Positions 23,330 to 37,100 of a stretch of DNA of 64,000 bases are shown here, piece after piece. The stretch spans positions 18,144,548 to 18,208,547 of the forward strand of contig OX345636.1 of NCBI GenBank assembly GCA_947044365.1. The letters are read 5' to 3'. The notes beneath the pieces are model-generated. The model saw only the letters and a program-made list of their open reading frames with translations, was not told the origin of the DNA and made no database searches. The DNA is from Petrosia ficiformis (Eukaryota > Porifera > Demospongiae > Haplosclerida > Petrosiidae). Position numbers and translations under genes: made by a program. The first letter of the stretch is position 1, and the number at the start of each line of letters is the position of its first letter.

Positions 23330-26300
23330 TTATGTCACGATAAGAAATAACATAACTTGTGCACGACCAACAGAATTACTGACATGACAGTAGTACTGCC
23401 CATTGTCCACAGTATTTGTGTTATGCACCACAAGTGTTCCATTATGATATATAGAGTATTTATTACTAATAGTTAAAGACACGTCATTATGCTTCCAGAC
23501 CAAATCTGGATCTGGTATGCCATGAGCTACACAATGTAACTGTGCATTGGTATTACGCTTGGCAGTGACTATAGAACTTGTCTTGTCCAGATATGGAGGA
23601 ACTAAAAAAATAAAACCAAGAATGAGATTCCTATAATCATAATAGCAATCAAATTAACATATAAATGAGACAGACATGTTTATAAATTAGAGGCTTGAAA
23701 CAAGTTGAAATGCTGAATTGTCATGTTGTGTATGAATCTATATATACTAATGGTTAAACAAAAGACTTAACCCTCCTTCAATAATAATGTACATGTACTA
23801 CACCATAAACTGGAACACATAGACTACCATGTCAAAACAACTCTGCAAAGAATTATAGAAATAACTCACTGAGAATCAGTAGATAGAATGTTTCTACAAA
23901 GTTTCCATTCATGAAACAACTGTAATCACCAGCATCTTCAACTGTGACGCCAAATATCCATAAGTAACTCCCTGCTGCTAGCAGGGTATTTGAAGAATGT
24001 ACATCTATTTGGTGTCCATTTTTGGTCCATGTGATTCCTTGTAAAAATGATGGTTCTTTTGAATTGCATAATAATTGTGTCGTTGAACCAATTAAAAGAC
24101 TCTGGGTCTTGTTAGGCTGGTATACTATAGAATGATTAGTACAATATTAACAAAACAATAATATCCTCAACTATTATTCCTTGAATGTATATTAAAACAT
24201 TAAAATATTGTTTACAATTTACAAAAGAACGCTTTGGCCTAAGCCTTCTTGAGCTATAGTAAAATGATTATACAGTTTACAGTTTCCATTATAAAGAAAA
24301 TTTTAATAAGTATATGTTCAAAGAAAACCGTTATAGATACTGAAAACACAGTAAGGAGCCTTTAGGAATTATAACAATATATTATATAAATTAAAGCACA
24401 TACTCTAAAAGTATAAAGTTGTGCCTACAGTTATACTGTTGATATTGTCCTGTACTAATGTAGCATGACTCACAATGAACATGGACATATGCAGTCAATT
24501 CTGATATTCCAAAGTTGTTTCTAGCTTGACAAGTATAACTCCCTGAATCAGTAATGTCAACAGATGCTATAATCAACCTAGAACCATCTTCTATAACTAA
24601 TACTTTAGTATTCTCATCTGGAAATAGTTCTCCATTGTATAACCAAGTCTGCGTTATTGTTCCTGGTCCTGATGTCTCACAATGTATAAGAAGTTGTTCC
24701 CCCGATAGTAGTTGAGTTTTTCTTGGCTTAGTTATGAAGTATGGAGGTTCTGGAAATATTAGAAATAATTATCATAGCTACATGTACGTATTAAAATTAT
24801 ACATCAACGTTTGCAAAATCTTTACTGCTTACTATTTAAAGTTTAAGAACAATTGTAGTTCTATACTATGAATGTAACTTGCACTGGTAAACAACTTACT
24901 ATAGCAGTTAGCTGTAGCATAGTACAACAATTATACTATAACTACATTTTAGTTGCTAACTAAACTATTCATTTCATTCTCACTGATAAATTAATCACCT
25001 TCTCTTTGTTCCACTGTCAATTCAGCAAAAGTACTAATAGAACGTCTTCCATTGGTAGCCCAACATGTATAGATCCCAGCATGATTCATTTCCACTGCAG
25101 TTATAACCAGTGATCCATTCTTATTTACACTAACACTCTCACTAGCAAATATCAAGTTGTCATCATGCTTCCAAAATGTTGAAGGTTTGGGATTACCAGT
25201 TGCTTTGCACGGGAGTGTGACTGTTGAACGTGTCAAAACTTTTTGATCTTGAGGTGTCTCTCGAAATAAAGGAGCTGCATGTATTAACGTGTATCATAAA
25301 CTTGGGAGTATAAATGACTGAAAATTACTACACTTTAATTAACTTTCTATTTACATTTCTTGTTCACTGAAGGCGTCCAAATGAATGCTGCAAATAGGTA
25401 GTGAGCCTTGTTATCTCAACTTTAAGACCTGAGCAATCTGACAATTTGGTTTTTGTCGCGGAACCTTGCAGATGGCAGTTGTAGAATTGTCTGGAGTGAA
25501 CAGAGAAGGTCGTATTTGGAAATCTACAGCAGCAGCTGTCATACAGACGTATATCTGATCCTAAAACTAATACTTTGTTCAGACTACAAGATGTACAAGG
25601 TGTTAACACTTGGACTATACAATGATTTCTTCCTTTTTCCTTATTTGGTTATTTTCTTTATGTATTTTCATTGGTTGTAGCTTAGTTACCTATCAGGTTT
25701 GTAAGTATATAAGTGGAGTTTTTTGCTCACTATTTCATAAGAGATATTTCTGGATTTAATCTTCTCTCAATCAAGGGTTGATTGTCTAGGTACCTCAGGG
25801 TTTCCTGTTGTACAGTCCAGATTGCTCAGGTCTTAAAGTTGAGATAACAAGGCTCACTACCTATTTGCAGCATTCATTTGGACGCCTTCAGTGAACAAGA
25901 AATATAAATAGAAAGTTATATTGACCTGAAGGTTCAGAACTATTGGATTTACACTTTAATTATGTATACAAGACTAGTATATATCCTGAATTACCTATAA
26001 ATGATAAGTATATACAAGTATCATGCAACATCGATTTACATCATTGCAGACTTGTACAATCTGCTGTGTTGATCATTTTGGAGTGTCAAAGCTGGCTTGA
26101 TTCTGTCCCTATACTAGCTCAAAGTTAGCCTTACCTTGTCATATACAACCTGCTAGTGTTCACACCATTAAGAGTCTATTGGCTTTGACCAATTCTAGTA
26201 TATATATACATATACCTAGGTACATATGCCAAGTGTACAGTATGTATGTATGAAAATATCTGAATTTCAGCTTGTGATTAACACTCATTATGCAAGCAAG

Positions 26301-28125
26301 TACAATAGTTATCTGTGTCATTAACATATCAAGCAATAATGGATGGTCTGAGAGACAGAGTGGTCTAACTCGTGAAACTGTACTATACCATGGATAACAC
26401 TTACATGTAAATACCCTCAAAACATGTTTCAGGAGGATATTCCTCTGGCTCTCAGCCCTTCCATTGTAAACCACTCACATGTATCAGAAGTAATCTGAAC
26501 ATCAACAACCACTCTAAATACACCAGCCTCATTCTCAGCTGAGCAGATATACAACCCTGAATCTGAAGTTTCTGTATCGTTTATAAACCATGAACCATTT
26601 AAAAAAACATCATATCTGGTATCAATAGTCTCTACATCCAGTTCATCTCTTAGCCATCGGATAACTGGAGTTGGAATTCCTATGGCTTGGCAGTCTATAA
26701 CAACATCTTCATCGATTGATCTTTCAACTGTTGATTGTGGAAAAACCACAATCTCAGGTGGTTCTAAATAGGAGCAAGTAGACAGTAAAGAATTAAAAGA
26801 AACATTACGAATTAAAAAAAAATAAATATGAATTTGTGTGTTGATTAACCACAATGCACCACAAATCAAGAAAAAAATATGAGAACCAGAGTTTTTGATA
26901 TGTTTGGATGCATGGGCCAAATTGGCTCCACAATGGTTAGTATGTGCGCCATCTCAAATTCATCATGAGCCAATTAACAAAGAGTTAATTAATTAATGCT
27001 ATTAGTGACAATAATTATAATCATAATTAAATGCACCATCTGGCCCAAAGAGAGAACTGTGCAAGCCAAATAAGACATTATTTGGGCCAATGGTGTGCCA
27101 TATGATCTTATCAAAACTCTGATGTGTATTAATTGTTGAAAGTGCTACAAAATGACTGTTGTCTAGATCTGAATTTACTAATGATAGCACACAAACTTTT
27201 TTTGGCAGTTATGAAGCCCTTTTATACTATAATAATTATTGTTGGAACATACAGTACCAGTTACCCTATCATCTTCTTACCAAGAATAGGTCTGATCTCA
27301 ACATTGATTTGTATTCTACTGAAGCCAACAGTATTTGAAGCTTCACAATAGTACTGGCCAGAATCTTCTAATTCAGATTTCATAATAATGAGTGTTCCAT
27401 TTTCTAAAATTGATACTCTTTGTGTGAAGTTATCACTTGCACCCCACATAATAGTGGGTACAGGAAACCCAGAAGCTTGACAATCTATTACGATATCCTC
27501 CCCTGGTATTGCTGACACTGATTCAGGCAAAATGGTAAATGAAATTGGAACTATGTTCATGAGAGAAAGACAGCAAAAAAAAGGGTAAATAATTAATGAT
27601 TGTAATAATTGATATGTGAAAGAATTAGTTTATACAATTAGCATGGTTGTATCTACAGGGAGAGGTGGGGAAAGCTTTCCCCCCAAAAACTTCAACTTCC
27701 CTCAGTGTCTGCCACTATGCTAGGAAACTGGAAAGTTATAAACTGGTCTAATATCTTAAATATAACACATAGCAACAGCATGGTAACAGGCCATACTCAC
27801 ATTATAATAATTAGGGTAATATACATGTTCAACTACATAGTACACATACCTAATTCTTCAAACACGGTCACTAGTACACTATGTGAAACAACACCAGCTA
27901 AATTCCTTGCAGTACATGTATAAACTCCACTATCAGTGATATCACTATTAGAAACACTAACAGATGAGTCATTTACTATTATACGTGTATCTGTTGATAA
28001 CATTGCTCCATCTTTCGACCACATGACTTGCGGAGTTGGTAAGCCATCGACTACACACATCAGATTGAAGGATTCCCCGACTTGTGTTTGCAAACTAAGT
28101 GGAGGTGTTGTGATAGTTGGGGATA
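23330..28125 (-). CDS. Ig domains 11-17 and stop of the LRR-Ig gene
   Basis: Seven phase-1 exons, one Ig each, residues about 1214-1849. Examples: MCVVDGLPTPQVMW and DSGVYTCTA (Ig11), IDCQASGFPVPTIMW (Ig12), IDCQAIGIPTPVIRW (Ig13), LPCKATGNPKPSTFW (Ig14), LHCVAHGIPDPDLVW (Ig17). The last exon ends SNSVGRAQVMLFLIVT then TAA, that is, at the G strand of the Ig fold. Ig16 (NSKEPSFLQGITW) lacks the usual proline turn. Confidence 0.85.
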
Positions 28126-31100
28126 CTACAGAAAAGAGACATCATTTTATTTAATAAGTTCATATTGTTTAAGTGTGTTGGCTAGTAACTACTTTGCACA
28201 ACATAGAATGGAGTTAACTTTTAATGTCATAACCAATGTACACACACTACTTTCTAAATTAAATTGATGTGTTCTCTATGGACAGCATATCTCTCTTACT
28301 CTAGAAACTATACTAATGTTGTAGTTCATTTTTACCCATGCTTATTTACTCATACTATAATTATTATGATTATAGCAAATTATTATAAATTTTATTGATG
28401 ACTTACTTAAACGTTCTTCTACGCTGACAAGAGCTGTGTATCTGTCTATCCCTGCTGCATTGGTAGCAACACACGTATATTCTCCACTATCAGATGAATT
28501 AGTATTTACTATTTCAAGTTCATTATTCTCATTTATTGTGATACGTCCTCCCGACAGTAATGGATTGCCATTAAATGACCAGACTACCAAAGGAACAGGA
28601 TCACCATCTGTATTACACTGTATTCTAATAGTTTCCCCTGCATTAATTGTCAAAGCGTCTGGTACAAATATAATTTCAGGTGGATCATTTACATTCACTG
28701 TGAAAATGCTTTGGGTACTACCAACAATATTGCTAGCTGTGCATTCATAAGTACCAGCATCATTGGTTCTAATGCCAGTAATGGTTAATAAACCCTCTTC
28801 TATTTGTATTCGATTTAGATTTGGAAGAGGCATTCCACTTTCAGTCCAGGTGATTATTGGAGTAGGCACTCCTTCAGCTGTACATACAAACTGTACTGCA
28901 GAACCTAAGTTTACGATTTGTAGTGTTGGAGTGAGAGTCTGGATCACTGGAACAGTCATGGCCACTGGATCAGTTGGTGTTGTTTCTGTTATTGTTGGTA
29001 AAGTAATTGGTTCACCACTTCCAAATTCAACTTCAATGACAATTAACGAACTTTTAGCTGTATCACTGCCTAGTTCGCTATATACCGTGCATGTATATAC
29101 ACCTGAATCTTCAATAGATAGACCTCTTATTATGAGATCTCCAGTTGGTCGTACTGTCACTTTGGAAGTATTTGTAAGTTGAGAACCTTTGAAAACCCAG
29201 GTGAAGTTTTTAGGTGCTGCGCCATTATTTAGACAAGTGAACAGTACTATACATCCAACAAGAGAGGTTGTATTTGATGGTGTCACTGATGCTGATGGAT
29301 ATCCTATATACATACAAAAAAACAATTTGAAACTACATTTTGTATGTAGAGTCAGCTCTTGAAACAAGTGATATGAGAATTGCAAAGCCCCCAGCCTTAG
29401 TGACTCTAAGGCTGGTGGCAGTATTTATGTTGTAAGATTTTAACCTGACCATGTCCACTTGTCAGTGAAAAGCATCTTGTAGTTGAAGCAAGCTACATGT
29501 GGACACATTTGAACTGTTCCACTCATATAATGGTAAAATAAGGTTTGTTCTATAAATGCATGGACTCTTGTACATGAATGGCAGATATACCATGCACAGT
29601 AGCCTAACAGAAAATCAAAGCTAGAATTTGTACGTAGCAAAACATTGAGCAAATCCAATGTCAAATATAGTTGATTTAAAAACGTTTTTCTTTGCTCTCA
29701 CAATTTACTGTTTTTATGATTTACCCTACTACAGTTCTCAACCATTCAATTATAACTTACTCTGAACTGTAAGAAACACCTCTAAAAACACATCTCCAGC
29801 AATATTAATCACTTGGCATACATATATTCCTTCATCTTCAGGCATAGGGTCATAAATTCTCAGACGTCCAAATTTGTCTTGGAAATGTTGCCCTGGTATT
29901 GGCAGTCTAGTGTCATTTCTGCGCCATACATAAGCTGGAAGTGGATCCCCACTTGCTGAGCATAATAGTGTGATAGGGTGCCTTTCTATAGTGGTATACT
30001 GTGTTGGTAGGTTGGATGTCAACAGTGGAGAAGCTATGAAGTGAAAGAATGAAAATTAGTTAATGTAAACATTATTACAAAAAAAAGAAGTTGTAGTGAT
30101 GTTAAACCGAGAACACAGCCATCTCTGTGCATGCTACAGAGAATATATATGCATGTATGATATTATAATAGCTCTCCTTTCCTTTTAAATTCTTCATGTA
30201 CTCTTTGTACTGAGTTAATTACTGCATTATATATAATATTATCCCAATGAAAACAAGTATAGTTCAAGAGCAATGGATAACAATTAATTAATAAATAACA
30301 AGCCAATAAATCTTTAGATATATATATACACCATTGGCAAAAGTATCTTACTAATTTAGACTAGTATCCATTGCATAAAAGTACTCAGCTTAATACATTT
30401 ACCCATCAGGTTTATTATTGGATACTAGGTACAGGCTGATTTGATCACTCATCTAATTATAATTATTGAAATAATTATAATTATAAATTTTTATATTAAA
30501 TAATATTTTACACATCTACAAATACAAAACAATGATAAGGAGGTGATGTGACAGATATACTACATGCTGTGGATTATAAACCCCCAAACACCAGATGAGT
30601 CGTGATGTGTATATCAGATTATGTATGCAAATTCTAAAGAGAGGAAATTGAAAAATGCTGGTAGTCACTGGGAATTGAATCCTGGGCTACTGACTTCAGC
30701 CACCAATGCTCACCACTGAGCTATGACAACCAGATGCTTCACTTCGGCCTTATTAATTACAATAATTATTTAGCATTTGTGAGGCAAGATTAGTAAAGCT
30801 GTATATGGTTTACACTTTACACACTGAGATTTAACAGATGAATTTTTGTATACAGCTCTTGAACAGAGTTTGAATATTGATTCTCTGGGGAAGAGCAGAC
30901 AATTGCTCATACTTATAAACTACAAATATGTATGTAAAGTTATGGAGACAGTAGATTCTTCTACTTCATTACTCAACCATGTTTATAATTTGCTTTAGAT
31001 CGACTTACTCCAAACTGTCAGAAAAACGTCATCACTCGTAATAAGTTCAGTCTCCAGGCTAGAATTTAAGGAGCAATGATATATGCCAGCATCAATGACC

Positions 31101-34100
31101 CATGTTTCAATAATTGTCAAAAACTCCTCGCTAATTATTATTCGCCCTGTAGTTTCTAATTTTATTTCATAATTATCACGAATTAAAAACCATTCCACTA
31201 TTGGTTTTGGATTTCCTGCTCCAGCACAATGTAATGTTGATGGATATCCTTCATTTACATCAGTATCAAAAGGTCTGTAAGTGAAATATGGCCTTCCTAA
31301 AGATTGAAATAAGATTAAGTAGTTAGCATTGTTTTAGTACAATAATAATGCCCTTAATTACAGCACAGTTAGTTGCTTGTCATTATCAAATATAACTATA
31401 ATAAACCATCATTATTTTGTAGTGTGCATTAGTGAAGAGCTCAATGATAATTATTAATTTTACTATCCCTAATTTTAACCAATGCTAATTACATATATGC
31501 CAGTACTCACTTAAAACATCTAGTAGCACAGAATATGAATCACTTCCTTCTTGATTCTTAGCCATACAAATATATAAGCCCCCATGCTCATCATCAGCTC
31601 TCGCAATAATAAGTCTCATTCCTGAGTTCTATACATCGATATTAAAATAACATTATTTGTTTGCATACTGTCATGTTTATGTACTAACAGTTAACATACT
31701 GACATACACACTCATACTAATATAATGTACGTAAATGTTTCTCAGTGCCAATCAGGCTCCATGCAGTGTCACAAATCAACCACCTGACCACTTCCTTAAA
31801 ACAATTATAGCTCATCATACATACCTGTATGTCATAAGTGTCATTGGGTAATACTTGTTGTAATAATTTGCCATCAATAAACCATTGAACAGAAGAAATA
31901 GGAAATGATGTCACATTACATGTTAACGTAATGCTTTGACCATGGAGTACAGTCATGAGTGGAGTTTGGCATTCCTGAGATATACCTGGAGGGGCTGTGG
32001 AGGAAGTAAGAGTATTAAATTAATTAATTTAAACGGTTATTATAACAAATCATCCTATACCATTTATAGTGACATTATATTTCAGTCTACCAATGCCAGA
32101 GTTGATTTCTACAACACACTCATAGATTCCACTGTCAGCTATAGTTGTTCCGACAATTATCAAATTCCCATCTATTGCAGTCACTGCTGTTGAGGGTAGA
32201 GCTTGTTCATCTTCTCTTTCCCATAAAATGGATATCATATCCTCATTTTCATCAATATTGCAAGGTAAAGACAATGTTCCACTCGCTATGTCTATTACAT
32301 CCTGAATGCTAGTAGTGTTCAATTCTGCTAGAACTAGACAGAGAAGATAAGAGAGAGAAAGAGAGTATGTCCACGTTCCAACAAGCTATATATAATTATA
32401 TAATTATATTGTTCTTTGTGGGTATGGCGGTATGCTCCCCCAAGAAATCTATCCCTCCACCCACCCCCCCATTTGTCTTAAATGTATACTACTCTATAGT
32501 AATAAGTTACTATAATGCCCTCATTACAACGAGGACATTATATTTGTCACAAGGGTATTTGGTATGTATTGTTAGTACATAACACATGAATGTATTAAAA
32601 GTAGCTTATAGGCTCTGTATAAGCACACTCTACCTTCAACTTACCCCTCACTACTACATTGATTTCTCTTATTTCCTCCCCTAAGCTGTTTTGCACTAAA
32701 CATATATACTTTCCTTCATCCATTTTTGATGGTGTAGGTATATGATACACTCCAGGAACCGTGAACATCTGACAATCAAGAAAAAAAAACAACAGAACAG
32801 AAACATCAGATACAAAAAAGCTAAAATTTTAATTATGTTAAATCTATAATGTGAGGTCTAGCTAGGTTCACATTTAGCAACAGAATACTACTTGAAATAT
32901 ATATTAGATGGCCTGGTTGATCAGATGCTGCATGACACAGTTTAGGTTTTTGATATTATGTACTATATAGTAGTATTCTAAGACTCAAGGGTGTGCAAAA
33001 CGTATGAGTTTAATTAGTTTTAATTATAATTGTGTACAGTACATTAATTTAGTCCAACTAGAACAAATTAAATACTTGAAAAGTCTTATACTGTACATGC
33101 AACATCACTATTTGAATTGTATATGATAGCTAGGAATAATGGATTAGTACTACTTGATATGACATGGCATCCTGAATTTAAAATTTATTTGTTTGTTTCT
33201 CACCTCTAACCCCTCTCCACCTTCTCCTTCTTCCATGACAGGTATGAAATTACGAAACCATTGTACAGTTGGTATTGGATTTCCAAAGCCTGTACACACA
33301 AGTTGAGTAGCAATCCTTGAGTCAAGAATAATTGAAGAGTTGATACAAAGAGACTCTGGGAATTCAATAATTTTTGCTGGAGCTATGGATGAAAAATGAA
33401 AATGCAATAAAAAACATTGTTTGGCAAATTTGTATGTACAGCGGGTACATGTCTTCTTTAGTCTGTAAACCTACCATCCAAGTTTAATTTCTACTAATAC
33501 AGTAGCGACTTCAGCGTAAATTATATTACTAACAAAATCCCATTTTTGTTCTCTTTTATGGGCTACTAGTGAAGTGATGTTTATAATTTAATTATCAGCT
33601 GTGAAATACTAGAAGTGATGTAGTATTATAAGCAATCACTTCTGTTGTAGATATGAAAGTAATTGGTTTCATTTCTCGACAAATATGAACTGTTTAAAAC
33701 ATTCAGTTATATAGTAGCTAGTTGCATACCTTCAATCCTTACTTCTCTGGTAATAGTAACACTATCAAACCTGCAAAAATAATCTCCACTATCACGAAAT
33801 TGTGTACCAATAATGATCAAGTCACCATTAGGTAATATCACATGTCTGCTTGATTCACTAGTATTAATGGGAATGGAGTTGAAGTCCCATGCACTTGAGA
33901 TATTTACAACAGGAGAAGTGGTTATACATGGTATCTGTATGCTTGATTCTGGTGTATTAATGATGGTTGGAATTAACTCTTGGTTCCTATCTATAATTTT
34001 AAAAATGCAATGTATGAAACTGATAGCTTGGATGATGCCGCCATGATGGGCAATAAGCTATTATAGTACATGTGTTTACATTGCTATCAATGATGTTTTC

Positions 34101-37100
34101 AGGGAAGAGTATATCTATAGAAAGAATGTATTATTATTTTCTCAATATTGGTAAGGATTCAACTTGATAAAATGAACTTCTGAGTTGTCATTGTTTACCA
34201 GAACGATGGCTCTTCTCAGAGTTTTTGATAAGCTTATATGGTGCACCATTGGCCCAAAGAGCTTCTTATTTGGCACTGCACAGTTCTCTCTTTGGGCCAA
34301 ATGGCACAGTTAATTATGAATATATTATCACTAAGAGCATCAACTGTAAATGGCTCAAGATGTATTCCCAATGGCACACACTGACTGACCATTGTTGAAC
34401 CAATTTGGTCCGCTTCAAACCATATTAAAAAACTCTGATTCTTCTGTACAATCACAATTAGTTTAGTCTTTGAGTATTGTATATAATGAGAAAAAATGAA
34501 TTGATTGTACTTCATTATGCATGCACAGTTCACAATATTTCTTTTATTCCTCACCGATAACATTTATAGTTATACTACTAGAATCAGCTCCTGCTTGTGA
34601 TGAAGCTGTACAGTAGTACTGGCCTGAGTCGCTTCTTCTCATGTCGAGGATGATCAATTCATTTTCACTTTGAAAAATGTTTTCATTATCTGCAACGATC
34701 CTTCCAGGTGAAAAAAAAATCATAGTTATTATGAATTTAGTTGTTACTTTTGCTGGAAAATGTCCAAATGAATTGCAATGAATATCATGATATTTTAAGT
34801 TTAATAATGATTATAAAAAGACTAACATCAAAACAAATTAAGAAGAAAGCAATGGGTATGTTATACAAATGTTACATTACTTATTATAACTATACCTATC
34901 TCCATCTTTGCTCCAGAATACCTCTGGTAAAGGATTTCCACTGATGACACATGTCAACATCAAGGACATTCCAGAGAGTACAAATGTTGCATTAGTTTGT
35001 ATACTGGCTGTTGGGAATGCTATGGAATAATAGTAAATGTTAATTCTGTACGAGAAATATTAAATGATCATGAACATGGAATATCATAGTGTATCGATCA
35101 TGAAGAATATTATAAACACTTATATGATTCAATGAAAATATTTTACATTATAATTTTAGGTATATCATAATTTTACTTATTACAATATCATAATAAATAT
35201 AATTTCAAATTCCAAAATTAATAATAATAATTTTTATTTATTGATGATCAACAGTCATACCACAAAAATCAGAAGTGAATAAACTAATTAAGTTTCTGTC
35301 AATCAGGTGAGGTGGCTTTGAACAGAAGGGGGAACTAAGCTGATTCTCTATAAGCCAGTCATACAGCCACTTTGCTTCACAGTCACATTCAATGACATTG
35401 TCCAAGAGAATACTAAAAAATGAGTGAAATCAAAATGTACTATCAGAAATACTGATTTCAATAATTAATAGTGTTCTTATTACATAAAACTGACTAATGA
35501 AATGCTTCCACCATTCTGTTTTGATGGTGGGGATTTTTGAAAAGAATCTTTCAGCAAAGAAAGCCTTCAGGATAATAATTATTCTTTTAGAATAAAATTC
35601 AAGGATTACCATGCACATGTAATAAACGCTTCCATAAATTTTACAAAGTTGAAATGAGTACAAATTCTGGGGTACGTTTGCCTTTAGGTACTGTTTAAAA
35701 TTTAATTCTGAAGGTGTTAATAACTAATTATAATTGTTATTAATGGTTGGAGTATTATCACTAAAATCATTATGGAAAAGGACATTGTTCTGTAATGTGA
35801 TCTAAACTTGTTGGCTACAAGTCATGAAATGTTATGTGACACATCTCTCATGATCCCGTTATGAAATCCGATATGATTGTTTACATAATGACAAGGGTGG
35901 CCTACGTCATTTGTTGCAAGTGCCCTACAGTGGTCATATGTTCCAGGGGCCCTAGTGTGGTTAAGTGAGCAAATGCAAAACGTCAAACTCACAATAAAAA
36001 TACAATTATATACATAATTATTGACAAATTAACATCAATTAACACCTTCAAATTGCAACTCTAATACTATAGTTAATTAGCTATGTAAACACAAATGTAC
36101 CCAATTTCCGTGTTATAGTCAACAAACAATATATATATTACTGACTGTCTTTGCACAATACACTAAGAACAGTAACCATGAGTTATAAATATTGTGATAA
36201 CTTTGTATAGTGCAACTAACCATAAACTTCCAAAAATTCAAATCAATGTAGCACAAAAACTGTCCATGATAATCCCATAGTTACCATATAATTTTTTCAA
36301 TATTTCTTTCTGTCCTTTCAATTAAATACTAAAACGGCAAGATTTGAAAAAAAATTGTGGTTGCTATGGACAGACCAATCAGAAATGAGTCGCCGCCCAC
36401 GCGATTTGCGTATAAATTAAAATTTCCAATTATTGCCCGCATGTTTAAGGCGAGAAAAAGTATGGCACCAAAAGAAAGCAAGAGAAAGAGAAGCATTCAA
36501 CTGTCTAAAGCTAGAGAAAGCAAGAGGAGAAAGAGTGATGATGAAGAGAGTAATTTAAGTGATGATTTGGATGACGAAATTCCCACTTTTAGTGACTATA
36601 ACTCGGATGAAGATGATATTTTCAATGCTGCAATAGAGAAGCTTGATGAAGATGCTGCTATGGAAATACATGTTGAAGAGTGGCTAAGCACATTACACCG
36701 AGATGATAAAAGTCTTTAACGCTTTTACTTCACCAACTGCTGGTAACTCGAATGCTGATTCCAGTAACTGAGGCGTCAAAACTAATAGGATCAACTGTGA
36801 ACAGAAGTGATAGGACTGTGAGAGAATATAGATCAATATTCAATGGGAATGAATATAGCTTCCCAGACACATTGCAAGGCAAGTATCAGAGAAATGGTGT
36901 ACTTTGGCAGAACGAAATGTTAAATAAATATGCTACAAAGTTTGTCCGAGAAAATGCAGCTGTGAAAGTCACAACAGAGAACATTCAAAATTACTTCAGG
37001 AAGGTGAGGCATTATATGTTTGCATATGTGGAAGGTTTTAAAGGTGGTCCTGACTTGGAGAAACAAATTATGAAGTATAAAAAACTGTACAAGTCCCACA

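Noticed and set aside
28436..29182. Plus-strand frames of 104 and 139 codons
   Set aside because: Antisense shadows of the triple-Ig exon, whose minus-strand reading has the Ig signatures and correct splice phases.
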